From Talaromyces rugulosus (taxonomy: Eukaryota > Ascomycota > Eurotiomycetes > Eurotiales > Trichocomaceae), in assembly GCF_013368755.1 (NCBI RefSeq), contig NC_049564.1, positions 1,868,001 through 1,932,000 of the forward strand: a DNA stretch of 64,000 nt. The letters are read 5' to 3'. Of this stretch, positions 44,349 to 54,949 are shown piece by piece; position 1 is the stretch's first letter, and every line of letters starts with the position of its first letter. The notes beneath the pieces were generated by a model, which was not told the DNA's origin, ran no database searches, and saw only the letters and a program-made list of their open reading frames with translations. Made by a program: the position numbers and the translations under genes.

Positions 44349-46534
44349 CTAATTCGGAACTTGGCTTTCGACGTTATGTTGACGGCCTAGAAATGACGCC
44401 TCTGCTTGCTGCCGTGCCATGTTGACAGACTTGGATGCCTGGGGAAGAAGTGTTAACGTATCGAGTAGGATGCCCTGCGTTTTCTCGGCGACTTTTTCAT
44501 CAAGACAGTCATTTTCCAAATCTCGCTCAACCGCCTTCCAAAGAATTCTCACGGCAGCCACAACATGGTGAGGATAAGGGTCGATTGCAATCAAAGGCAC
44601 GCTTCGAGTGGAACCCTGTTGTTCTCCATCTTCCATTTCTTGGGTTTCCCGTAGCTCATTATTGAATAGTGGAATATGAAACTGATTATTAAGCCCAAAT
44701 ATAAGGCAATTGAGTAATGTTCCTTCCGCGCTGGCTTTCACGACGGTCATTTTTTCCATTAGATCCGTGCGTTCGGCAATTTCAATGGCATTCAGCATAA
44801 TTAGTATGCTGAGATTGTAATGCAAAACGACCTCGTCTGTATAAATCAGGCGGTTAGCAAGCAAATTTCGAAAATACTATATAAAGAAATCAGACATACA
44901 CCAGCGTAGCTTGGTATCATGGCCAAAGAACTGGATACGACGCTCACACCCAGCCAAGAGCTCGCGATAAGTAAGACTAAATTGCTCCACAGCATCCACT
45001 GCCGTTGAAAATACTTTTTGCACAACTTCCTCCTCTAATCCCTCTCGAAGAGCCTCTTTCACGACAGCTGCTGATTTCCAGATAAATAGCTTGTATGATG
45101 CAGCCGAGGCGATGATCTGATTTGCTATTTCCTCCGTGATATAGACACCATGTGCTCGCCAATTTTCGGTTTCTTGATGAAAGATATTTGTGCACGTTTG
45201 AGCTAGTCGCCATGGTGATTCCGATTCCATGCCAAGGTTAAGCCCTGGAGATAGTAGCGACTTTGTGTTCAAGGTGAGAGACGAGGACGTGTCAAACGTC
45301 ATTGCTGCCCAATATATCATACTTTCCACTCCAAGAAAACTGTTCGTTACTGGCGTCCCACTCGTGATTGAATTTGATGAGCGGGGGATCGGCGAGACTT
45401 TGGACCCATTGAACTCGATACTCCGTTGAAGTGCCCGCAGATTGAGTACTTGCTGTAATGCCGCTTGGACACAGACTTGAGCTGGTACACCATCACTCTC
45501 TTCTTCTTCGGAGATACCGGCGGGGATAGGAGTCGACGCAAAAATGAACAAGGTCAAGGCGGAACGGTAGCAAGGTCGATTCATCACTCTGAGTGTGTCA
45601 CGACGTACCGTTCTCCAGAGATCGTCTATTCTATCCATGGATGATGCATTGAGTGATAATTCTGAATTATCTTTAAGGAGCAGCCATCGGGCAGAAAAAG
45701 CGCAGATTGCTTGTAATAACGATCGATTGATCTGCTGGTCGTACTCAGTCTCTCTAGGACTTGCTGCATCTTCAAGTTGTATTTGGGATTCCTCGCCCTG
45801 CACTCTTTTCATCCATTGATCGCATTCGTAACAAAGACTGGCAATGCTGACTGATAATGTTGGGTCTTGCTGGTCTTGCATGCCATTTTTATGAAAGCTG
45901 AAAATTGTTAGATGTTGTGCCATCAAAGTAAACGGGACAGAGCTGTACGGACACATACGGACAACTATAGTTGCCCAACCAAGATCCAAAAACGCCTTCG
46001 AAAATATTCATGTAAATCCATTGCAACCATTCTATATCATTGGTTGATTGCGTAATTGGACTTTGCTCATAGGGTCTAGATTTCACAGCATTAGTACTCG
46101 ACGGTAGCATGGTAGTTGAGTAGAAAGAGCACATTTTTGACGATTGAACAGATTGATTTCTGCTCTGCGATTCCAGCGAAGGAGAGCCATCTGTTAAAAT
46201 CTCATTTGGAGAGGCCGCAACGGACGTCGCGGAAGTAGATTTTCTGCGGGTGACGTTGTATTTTTTCTTGCTATTCGGCAAAGTTGCTTTTTCGATCCAC
46301 TGGATTATTTATTGTTTATCAACTATGTGTTCCATGAAATGCGCATAGAGGCTCGGAATGATATACTTCAAAGGTACATTGCTGCCCGCGGTTCTGACAG
46401 CGACTGCAGTTAATCATCGACGTTGGACTGGTCAAGGCTGACCGCCCTTTCATCGCATCGCAGGCCACGCGCGATTTCCGACATGCATCGCAGCTCGAGA
46501 ACTGCGTGCGCCGAGGCACCAGGTTGCCATGCAT
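44349..46534 (-). CDS. Zn2Cys6 transcription factor with extended zinc-cluster loop
   Basis: Four exons: 46534-46367, 46299-45959, 45897-44900 and 44836-44349 (introns 61-67 nt), about 664 aa; an ATG at 46552 would add six. Cys are at 15, 18, 25, 43, 46 and 53 (SSCDACRKSRVACDAMKG, then NCSRCQNRGQQC). The loop between the third and fourth Cys is 17 residues, longer than usual. The third junction was set at TGGT|GTATGT to ATACAG because it alone keeps the frame and has a CTAAC branch, giving LRWYEVVLHYNLSILIML. Fungal-specific domain: INRSLLQAICAFSARW. Divergent from the O-methyltransferase at 47528. Confidence 0.82.
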
Positions 46535-47381
46535 GTTTCCGATGATGATCACTGGTGGTTGGGGAAATAACGTTGGAGAAGCACGCCAGCGGTGGCGGGA
46601 CGCATTATAAGACTGCGTTGTGGGGGCTTAGTTCTGGGGTAGATGGGCCCGATTGGCCGCGCGCATCGACGTTGAGCCATGGTACTAAAACAAGCTTTTA
46701 GAGCCGTACTTGATGTTCGCTGCGCCATGTAAAGTATGATCTGCTGCTTGAGCCGGTAATATGTTAATATGTGTTATTTTTTGGTTAGTCTGGCGGGAGC
46801 GGTTTGAGCAAAGTCGCCTGCTGGTGCTGGAGTCACTGTAGCGAAACCAACATCCAGCCTAGTATTCCCAAACGGGGAAGTCCATAAGCCGAGCACGTGG
46901 AGAAACGAGCCCGATATGGTTTCGGCTTCCAAAAGTGGAAATCAGCTAGCCGTATATGGATTAGAGTTTTTACCAATTACTTCAATAAGTTTAGCATTGT
47001 GGGTCAGAGTGGAGTAAGCGGCCTGTGCCATGCAAGTAGCGATCTGGGTAGCCATATTATTGTCCGTCAGAATAAAGCGTTGGTAGACTGGATAACACAA
47101 GTTTGGACAAGATGTATCTAAGTAGTAATTTATATACCGTGAATTCAAGCGAGTTTTAGACATGATACGAGAGAAAGAATGACCAGTATAGCACGGCGGT
47201 TTACGTTGAGGAATGAGACAATTATTCCTACCAGCTCTCGTTCAGCCTTAAACAAGTAGCCTTTCGAACCGTCAATTGGTAGTAGCATGACTGCTGCCTT
47301 TACTGATAGTCCTACTCCAATACTAAGCAGCAGGGGAGGTCGGGGATAGCTTTCGGGGCGGGTTCGGTCTCCCACTCGGAG

Positions 47382-47402
47382 CGGCCTGTCCAGAAAAGGC
47401 CG
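47382..47402. promoter_or_regulatory. Inverted repeat CGGCCT-N9-AGGCCG
   Basis: Six-base perfect arms (47382-47387 and 47397-47402) sit 20 bp upstream of the TATA element of the O-methyltransferase gene. The CGG...CCG ends suit a dimeric Zn2Cys6 regulator. Confidence 0.45.
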
Positions 47403-47421
47403 AACTACATCCGGCAAGCCC

Positions 47422-47430
47422 TATATAAAG
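47422..47430 (+). promoter_or_regulatory. TATA-box-like element
   Basis: TATATAAAG about 105 bp before the O-methyltransferase ATG at 47528. Confidence 0.5.
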
Positions 47431-47527
47431 CCACCTACAGTTGCATGTTTATGTGTTTTCCCCAACAACAACCTCCAAATTCTAATGTTATACAAATTCA
47501 AAGGAACTTTGATCCATAGCATCTAAG

Positions 47528-48916
47528 ATGAGGGTTTCCGAACTCATTGAGACCATAAACTCGGCTACCATCACCGGTCAACTTGATCAGGTAGACGAAC
47601 AGCAACGGGCGCAGCTCTCTCAAGCATGTGGGAAATTGAAAGCTTTGTGTGAATCTCCCTTGGAGAAAACTATGAGTATACTGTTTTCCGTATGTCTCTT
47701 TCAGATATCATGGCATAATATGACCCTCATCGAAGCCTAATATGAATTGCAACTAGGGACACCAAGTTATGGCAGTTCGCTTGGGAGTCGACTTGAAACT
47801 GTTTGATGCTATTATTTCCCGGTCCTCCCAAACTGAAAAGAAAGAGGTAGCTGTGTCGCAGATAGCAGAAGACACCAAAGCAGATCCTGCGCTAGTCGGT
47901 ATGGATTCCTGTTCATTTTGGTGGCTTATAACTAACATCAACTGCTATTAGGACGAATCATGAAATTCTTGGCCTCAATAGGTATCCTCAAACAATCATC
48001 ACCAGAAACCTTCCTGTCTACTCCATTGGCTGCAGCATACGCCTCGACCTCGCCTTTGGCTGCTGCTGTGATCCACTTGTAAGCATGGCGTACCCCAGAT
48101 TCTAGACAGAATGATGTAGCTAATAGCACCAGTACCCATTTCCATACTTTCTTAACAAAACTGCCGGAGTACTTTGCGCAAAATGGGTGGAAAAACCCCG
48201 GGGATACCAACGACACGCCATTCCAATTTGCCATGGGTAACAAGTTGCGGTATTTTGACTACTTGTCTTCCAAACCATACTACCAGGATGCCTTCAATAC
48301 TGTGATGACATCGTCCTATCGACGGACCGGGAAAAAGTGGTTTGAATTCTTCCCAGTCGAGAAAAAGCTACAGGTTCAAGACGAATCGGATGTTCTTCTA
48401 GTCGATGTTGGTGGTGGCCATGGCAGCGATCTTCTCTTGTTTCAAGAGCAATTCCTAGACTTGCCGGGAACACTTATCCTACAGGACTTGCCGCATGTCA
48501 TAGAGACCGCAACTATACCCTCTAGTATTATTGGCCAAGGGCATGATTTTTTCGACGAGCAGCCTGTGAAAGGTGCTAAGGCATACTATCTCAGGACAGT
48601 GCTGCATGATTGGCCGGATGCACAAGTGGTACAGATCTTAACAAGACTGCGTGATGCTATGGATCTATCTTCCCTGCTATTGATCGAAGAGAAGGCTATG
48701 CCGGAGAAGAACCTTCCCCTCATGGCAGCGGTGGGAGATATGAGCATGATGGTCTCGTTTGCATCCGCGGAGAGAACAGAGAGAGAATACGGAAAGCTTT
48801 TAGAGGAAGCAGGATTGGAGTTAGTGAAATGCTGGGCCCCTCAAGAGACATTTGGAACCCAGCCGTCTTTGTTGGAGGCAAAAATCAAGGCAGGATGGAA
48901 ACCACCTACAGGATGA
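47528..48916 (+). CDS. O-methyltransferase (plant COMT-like, Methyltransf_2)
   Basis: Four exons: 47528-47689, 47757-47898, 47952-48078 and 48127-48916 (introns 48-67 nt), 406 aa. The N-terminal dimerisation part has GHQVMAVRLGVDLKLFDAI and RIMKFLASIGIL. The AdoMet motif is LLVDVGGGHGSDLL (236-243) and the catalytic His304 is in RTVLHDWPDAQV. Fungal members methylate phenolic hydroxyls of polyketides and other metabolites (OmtA/OmtB type). No synthase gene is near, so the substrate is open. It is divergent from a Zn2Cys6 regulator and precedes a small secreted protein. Cytosolic. Confidence 0.89.
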
Positions 48917-49717
48917 TATCTATGATCGCTCGAACAATTCCTTAAATTGGAATGTTATAAGGAGGCACAACCCGTATCTCAATCTGTGAGATAACTGCAC
49001 AGCACTAGGTAAAAGAATAGGGGCTTTGCCAGGAGAGGATAGAAATCCAACCAACCAACCAAAAAACTAACTAGGGGTTATCCGTTGCCTCAATTCCACG
49101 AAACAGTCCCCATATGTAGATCTTAAACAAATCACTCATTAATAATTCTTCGTATACTTCAATCTAAGTAAGGATCATCAAGGGGGATTAAAAATAGATT
49201 GCTTTCTCCATTGGGCTCGCGTAGAGCATGCACGGATGCATTATTTTTGGTGGATAAGAGTCAAAAATAAAATTCAGCCCCGATCTGATCATTCAATCAT
49301 TTATAGCCAAGAAAAGGCTTAGATTCATGTGCCGGCCAATCTCGTGTAATTGGCGCGCTAAGGGGCTAACGTGGGATTTGGTGCAGAGTTCAGAACGGAA
49401 AATGGGGTATTAGGTTTAGTCTATACGTTAAACTTGGAAAAAGATATACATCTGGGGCTGAAAATGTCATATCTCCGGGGAAATAATAGTTTATGATGTA
49501 TTGTAGCTTCTGACGTAGCGCGATTAATGACTCTGCTCATTCATATTCGAATTCGCGAAACATAGACTTTGGTCTATAAAAGGCTGCCGCTGGCTGCATA
49601 TGAATTTTACTCAACATTCAACAACTTGACATTCATCTTGAAAATTAAAACTTCCGGTATGCCAAAAAGATGACCCCTATTGACAACACAAGCTAAGATT
49701 AAACATACACAGTCATC
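48917..49717. other. Intergenic / promoter
   Basis: About 800 bp before the small secreted protein, AT-rich, with a TATA element at 49575. No gene. Confidence 0.6.
49575..49583 (+). promoter_or_regulatory. TATA-box-like element
   Basis: TATAAAAGG about 140 bp before the ATG of the secreted cysteine-rich protein; strong match to a core TATA box. Confidence 0.5.
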
Positions 49718-50146
49718 ATGCATTTCATCAAAACTTCCATCCTATCTGCCTTGGTCTTGACAGGCCATGTTATGACTGCATCCGCCATAAACCCGGACAT
49801 TTACAGTTACCCAGAATGTGACAACACAACATTACCGTCGCATGGCATTGGAGGTACTGCAATTGAGAACTCGGTTATCTGGCGTCACCCAGGTGGCGTC
49901 TCTTCTATCTTCAGCAATGACCTAAATGATGTTCTATGCCACGTTCCAACAGCCGTTGTTGATGAACTCAGGGATGCGCATGCCGAAACAGTTAAACGAG
50001 ACTGCCCTGATTGTGGAAAGTCCTGCTTAGGAAGTGCCTGTGTTAGTGGTGCCAATTGTGCCAACATAGGGTGTGTTCAGGGCTGCATGGTGCGCTGGGA
50101 GTGCTCTGCCGAATACTGCCCAGGACAAATCACCAATTGTATTTAA
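49718..50146 (+). CDS. Small secreted cysteine-rich protein (effector-like)
   Basis: Single exon, 142 aa. A hydrophobic signal peptide ends near ASA (residues 21-23). Twelve Cys lie at 34, 74, 96, 99, 103, 108, 114, 119, 123, 129, 134 and 141, ten of them packed in the last 46 residues. A Lys-Arg pair at 93-94, just before that block, is a Kex2-type processing site, so the mature peptide may be the ten-Cys tail. Two NxT/S sites are in the pro-region. I recognise no known domain; the shape fits secreted effectors, antimicrobial peptides or surface proteins. A well-placed TATA box suggests it is expressed. No toxicity can be claimed. Confidence 0.75.
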   Translation: MHFIKTSILSALVLTGHVMTASAINPDIYSYPECDNTTLPSHGIGGTAIENSVIWRHPGGVSSIFSNDLNDVLCHVPTAVVDELRDAHAETVKRDCPDCGKSCLGSACVSGANCANIGCVQGCMVRWECSAEYCPGQITNCI

Positions 50147-50674
50147 GCTATTATTGGCGGCTTTGGGGGTTTTTGAGTTGAGATGTTGCTATAGTTGTCA
50201 TATATAAACATATACTGTTTGAAACGTAGCAACTGTTTGATCTTAGTTGACCAATATTGAAAAAAGGGGTTGATACGCTTTTCCACATGAAATATCATAT
50301 TTTAACCAACACCCTAATATTATTAGAATAGGATGGATTAAGTACGAATATAGTGTCTAACGACCCGTTTCTTTGGCATCACTTGAGAAAAAAGAAGAAA
50401 AGAAAAAATGCCTGCTTGAGTCATACTATCATCCAGGTAAAGATGAACAATCTGCGAATAGAAATAAAACGATGATGTGGAATACAAAAATGTTCTTCTC
50501 CTAGTCGAAACAATAATGGAGTAATCGCTCAGTTAGACGGTTCTTAATCTAACAATGACCCCAACCTCGTATCCAACCTTCATCCTTTCCTCGGAGGGAA
50601 TTGCGAGATCACCGAGATTGAGAGACGGGACACGCAATGTTAGGAATATATTCGCTAGTTGTACGGGTTATAAC
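50147..50674. other. Intergenic
   Basis: About 530 bp, AT-rich, before the decayed peptidase. Nothing recognised. Confidence 0.55.
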
Positions 50675-51250
50675 ATGCCGAGTCGTTCAAAAAATGTTCT
50701 CGGGGCCACCATAACCCGAGCCGCGTTTAGAATGCAGATCGGGAGAATTAACCACCTCCCACAATGGATCTACTAGTAATTGTTGTTGCATGCGGCTTAG
50801 ACACATGCCATCAGCTGGTTCAGAACAGCGCTGCTATCTACATACCCTAGTTCGAGTACTACCCAGCGGAAGCCCAAATCAACTTCGATAACTTGCCTGT
50901 ATCTGTTGGAGACCAGATCCAGGTCACTATACCGCCACAAGCATTACCATTGGAAATACAGTCCTTGAAAACGTTGGTACTGTAGTCACCGTCACCCGAA
51001 ACCGGTCTACGTGTCGTCTGCTCTATGCTTTGATACTGCCGAGTGTATCGTTGAGGACTCTGAATCGAACCACCGGTGCCCCAGTGCCATTTTCTAGCTT
51101 TGATACCGTTACTTGGACCAATGCCAATGCTCAAGTCAACACTGCCACTACCGGTGCGGGGGCTGCTACTCCTTGGAAAATGGTGCAAAATGACAACACT
51201 CTTGCTTCCGGTAACCTTTCTGGTGACGATGTGGTCATCACTTACTGTTG
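50675..51250 (+). pseudogene. Decayed G1 (eqolisin/glutamic) peptidase
   Basis: Pieces of a secreted acid glutamic peptidase can be followed in order but in different frames. They are SRSKNVLGATIT (near 50683), DTCHQLVQ (50800), FEYYPAEAQINFDNLPVSVGD (50851, directly after a TAG), ITIGNTVLENVG (50946), SSALCFDTAECIVEDSE (51014) and FDTVTWTNA (51099). At least three frameshifts, one stop and an internal loss separate them. The Trp of the AEW active-site motif is Cys. The signal peptide and most of the N-terminal half are missing. It looks like a relic of a once functional extracellular protease; no intact copy is in the window. Confidence 0.7.
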
Positions 51251-52012
51251 GTGGTGGGAAGGTCGTCAATCTCTGACTAGAGTTGCCAAACGTGAACTCG
51301 GACCTCTTATTTATCGATCACAAGCCAACGTTGGAAAATACTGGGTTGTGCACCAGCAACTTGATTATTCTTACTATGATAATTTCCAATATATTACATG
51401 TTGTTTGTTTACTGGAACTCCAGTGTCCCGATGTCATATATTTAGAGATTACAAATACATCATACCAGCAATCACTGCCATAATTTTCTCAATCGTTGGA
51501 TACTGATATTGGTTGTTTCCCATCTCATTCATGGGTTATATAGACGAACTAAGATGGAAGACTTGTCAATACGTAAACAATTAAGCGTGAAACATAGTAA
51601 TCTTACATGTCAAAGTAAAGTTGTTGGTATCATTAGTTGTGGGTAGCCAACTTAACTCGAAATGCCAGTGCATGTGAAACGGGGCCTTGGAAAGTCATTT
51701 CGTACTTGGAGCGGCGCAAGCCCTATTTTATGCATCTCACGGCTCTTTCCCCAAACGGAAAGGATGCGGGTTTGTCTGTCAAGACTATCAGAAAATCAAT
51801 TTAGATGCCATTTGATATTCAAATAATGGTATAACTGGTTTAGTTACGTACGTCACAATTGAACGGTGTTTAAATCTAAAAAGAAAACATATAATGGTCA
51901 TCACTTGCCCATTCAGGACGTCATATTCTCTTGAAAATGCGGTAATATATACAGGTATGCTTGAAACAGGGAAATGAGAAGATAAAAACATAAATATACC
52001 TAGGTTAGTCAA
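51251..52012. other. Intergenic
   Basis: About 760 bp after the peptidase relic up to the dioxygenase stop. A frame at 51030-51506 is mostly the relic read onward. Nothing else recognised. Confidence 0.55.
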
Positions 52013-53008
52013 TCAAAGCTTCTGACTGGACTTGCTATGCCGCTCGAATGAAGAAACAGGAGGGGCTGAGTTGGGGTTGGGGTGGTGCTTCTTCAGGGCC
52101 ATTTTGACGTTGTATTCGAGGTCAAGCGAAGCCTTGGGGTCGCCAGTTCTTGGTTTGAAATCAACAACAAGATCATCCTTGACAGCAAAGACGGAATCAA
52201 TGTCCAGATGAGGGTCGTCGCTAGGGTAGATCTGGTTGATGATAGTGGCATAGTTGGGGTGTGTGATCATGAGATGAATGTGGGCAGGACGCATTGGCGA
52301 GCGGTCCATCAGGTTGAGGAGCACACCGGCAGGGCCATCGGTTGGCAGGGAGTAAGGAGTCGGGTGGTAGCAGTACCAGTCAAACTCTCCCTTGGCATTC
52401 GACTTGAACTTGCCCCGGAGATTGTTCTCGGTCTGTGCTGGGTCTTGGAAATCGTATTTTCCGTTGGCCGAGGCCTGCCAGATGTCAAGGACGGCGCCTT
52501 CGATGGGGACTCCGGTTTCCAGGTCCTTGAGGATGCCGTGCATGTAGGTGATCTTGCCCTCAGGGTTTGGGTTTTGGATGATACTGTCGCCGAGAGCACG
52601 GAAGGGAGCGTTGGGCGACCAGAAAGGACCGAGGATAACGTTGGAGGTCGGGGAAAGGCCCTGTTCGGTGACGATCTTGTTGGCGATCTCATCGACGAGG
52701 CTAATCAACCAGTTAGTTTGCTTTCCTCTTCCTTTTGCTTTTCTAGGCAGAACTCACGATTCAAGACCAATGACGTCGCAAATGCGGTGGCATTCATTGC
52801 GAATGGGGGTGCTGATCTTGCCGATGGAGTTGATAAACTCGACACCGAGCATCCACTCGGCTGGGGTGAGCTCGACCTCGCGGGCAAACTCGTGGATGTG
52901 CTTGATCAGAGAACCGAGAACGACACGCGCACGCTCAGGCGTCTTGGGGCCCATGGCGTTGACCACGTAGGGCGTGAAGTTAGGATCGAACTCGCGGGTG
53001 GTAGACAT
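52013..53008 (-). CDS. Catechol 1,2-dioxygenase (intradiol, Fe(III))
   Basis: Exons 53008-52758 and 52700-52013; intron 52757-52701 (GTGAGT...GATTAG), 312 aa. The dioxygenase_N helices ([29 protein letters not shown]) precede the beta-sandwich with [12 protein letters not shown]. The Fe(III) ligands are visible as Tyr166, Tyr200, His224 and His226 ([22 protein letters not shown]). It cleaves catechol between the hydroxyls to cis,cis-muconate in the beta-ketoadipate route. No signal peptide, so cytosolic. Third codon positions are GC-rich here, which also opens a long antisense frame. The dienelactone hydrolase 8 kb upstream may act in the same kind of pathway. Confidence 0.92.
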
Positions 53009-54541
53009 GGTGGCGGTGGCGGGGTCTCGATGATCGAGTTGTCGTGAGAGAGATGGAAGCAGTTCTGGGGAAAGTCTGGGGACGATGGAGGGGCGGCAGA
53101 GGCGCCATTAAATAGCAGAGCCATCGGCATGCAGACGGCAGATGGAGTAGGCGCACAAATACCGCTGCTACATGCCGACTCTCTGGAGTTGAGGCTTCAG
53201 CGACAACTGCCGAGAGCCGCCGATGACCAGTTGACGTGCTACGGCTTATGTAATATTCGCCGGACAAGCGCTTACCCGCGGATAAGACTTTTGCGTGTCT
53301 GCCGGCACAGTCGCTGCGTCTACAATCCGCTGTATCGGCGAATCGCTCTCCCGATCTGTCTAGGATGCTGAAATATTGCTTGTTGCTTGCTGCTTGTTGT
53401 GCTGGAGACTGGAGACAGCCCGAGCACACCGGCTCGCCGTGGTTCATGTCCCGATGTATCGCGGGGCATGTCCACCGGGCGGGTAGACCGGCTAAGTTTT
53501 GGTGCAGTTAAGGGGTCGAAGCCGTGGGTTTGCCGATATAATCCGGCTGTGTCGGAACATATGATCGAGCCAATTGATTTCTGGCTATTTATTATGCTCT
53601 TGCTTTGTTGGAGTATAAGTTTGACTTGTTGAGTCCGGATAATCACCGGCTCCTATTGGGCCGGAAAATATAGTTCGGCTTCTACCTCGGTACATCCCCT
53701 TCGCTTTCTAGAACAATATTCAAATGTTAGAAAATAAATTGCTGTATATTGAGAAAGGAGGAGATGTAAAAGGGGGGCTCGTTATGTGTATTTATACACA
53801 ATACCATTTATCTGCGTTGAGCAAGGAAACAATAGTACCATAGGGTGGTTATTCAAATACCCGTTTAAAACGGTATTGCATCCGTAATATCATCAATACG
53901 CTGGGAAGTTACCGTACGACCCTCCTGTAATGATACGTAACCAACCACTGCATCGTAACATATTCCGCCTAACCCAGGTTTTCATGGTATTCGACATCAA
54001 TCAGCGACTTTTATATTAACAAAGTAGAGAAAACTTTTAAACAAAGAGAGAAAGGAGAAATGTAAAATAGCTGTGATAGTAGAGGCAATTTCCCCTTGAA
54101 ACAGGGCCGTCACATTGCATTTAGTGGCTGGCTGTGTAGTATCGTCTGTTGATGTATTTGGCCCGAACCCTAACCGCAAAACACTCAAGATGAATCGGTT
54201 AATGCTGATGTAGAAAAAAACTTCTTCTCTTTATTTTGTTTCCGTTTTGTTCAATTGTTGCTGCATTTGGAAGACCAGGGTTAATTGTATTCGAATTATC
54301 CTCACAATACACTCCTAGGAATTCCAATCATTGATCGCCACAGTGTCGTTCTCAGTGGACGGTAGTAAAGGATGATTGTACATATACATGTATATATAGT
54401 ATATTCGAGTAGGAGCTACAGTAATATTCCAGAATGAGATTTAAGACTAAAATAGAATTTATAAAACAACATTTAACTTTGACCGTTATAGTTATTAGGG
54501 ACATGGTTGGTGGGAAAAAACAAGCTTTCACATGATGGCGT
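53009..54541. other. Gene-poor 1.5-kb stretch
   Basis: Promoter side of the dioxygenase (GC-rich, several CGG triplets near 53260-53660) and then AT-rich DNA. No gene supported. Confidence 0.5.
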
Positions 54542-54949
54542 TTATCTCTGACGTTCCCGACGAGACGGGTATATTTCTTTTGCTCGGATAAGCTTGTTTG
54601 GATCGTTGTGTGGGTGATAGCTGACACCTTGTATGACTTTGCTCTGATCTGTTGTGGTGCGAGTATAGCCTGGATCAGGGCGAACCTGGTGAGGTTGACC
54701 ATCTGTCCCTGTAACCCAAATTTTTCCCTTTGTATTCTGCTCGGTGTATGGATATGGCTTCGTTGGAAACGACCAATATTCTTGACCGGGAGGATACTGT
54801 TTTTCGGTGTTGTTGTATTTATGAGGGTGCTTTTTCTTGTTCTCCTTGGCGGGAATAGGAGGAGCCGTACTTAGATGACGCTCGACACTGGAGTATGTCC
54901 GAATCTGGAAGCCATCCGATGAAGTTGCGGTTCGATCAATTCGATATGC
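54542..54949 (-). CDS. Putative RNase T1/N1-fold-like protein, 3' exon only
   Basis: A minus-strand frame of 135 codons runs from just after TTTAG (54954-54950, a likely splice acceptor or an in-frame stop) to TAA at 54544-54542. It resembles guanyl-specific ribonucleases: HPHKYNN holds the first catalytic His region, YWSFP lines up with the family YxExP strand, and GVSYHPHND with the second His region. At YWSFP the catalytic Glu is Ser, so RNase activity is doubtful. The 5' exon with a signal peptide could not be fixed. It may be a pseudogene, an inactive RNase-like secreted protein or a chance match; ribotoxins share this fold but nothing here shows toxicity. Confidence 0.42.
   Translation of the reverse strand, partial: AYRIDRTATSSDGFQIRTYSSVERHLSTAPPIPAKENKKKHPHKYNNTEKQYPPGQEYWSFPTKPYPYTEQNTKGKIWVTGTDGQPHQVRPDPGYTRTTTDQSKVIQGVSYHPHNDPNKLIRAKEIYPSRRERQR

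Larger units (their letters stand above)
46535..47527. other. Divergent promoter region
   Basis: About 1 kb between the regulator and the O-methyltransferase. Contains an inverted repeat at 47382-47402 and a TATA element at 47422. Small frames at 46897-47417 are not supported. Confidence 0.55.

Noticed and set aside
51030..51506. 158-codon plus-strand frame
   Set aside because: Its central part is the C-terminal relic of the G1 peptidase; its ends are out-of-frame or non-homologous.
52082..53047. 321-codon open frame on the plus strand
   Set aside because: Exactly antisense to catechol 1,2-dioxygenase, whose GC-rich third positions open the opposite strand; the plus product is low in motifs and skips the real intron.
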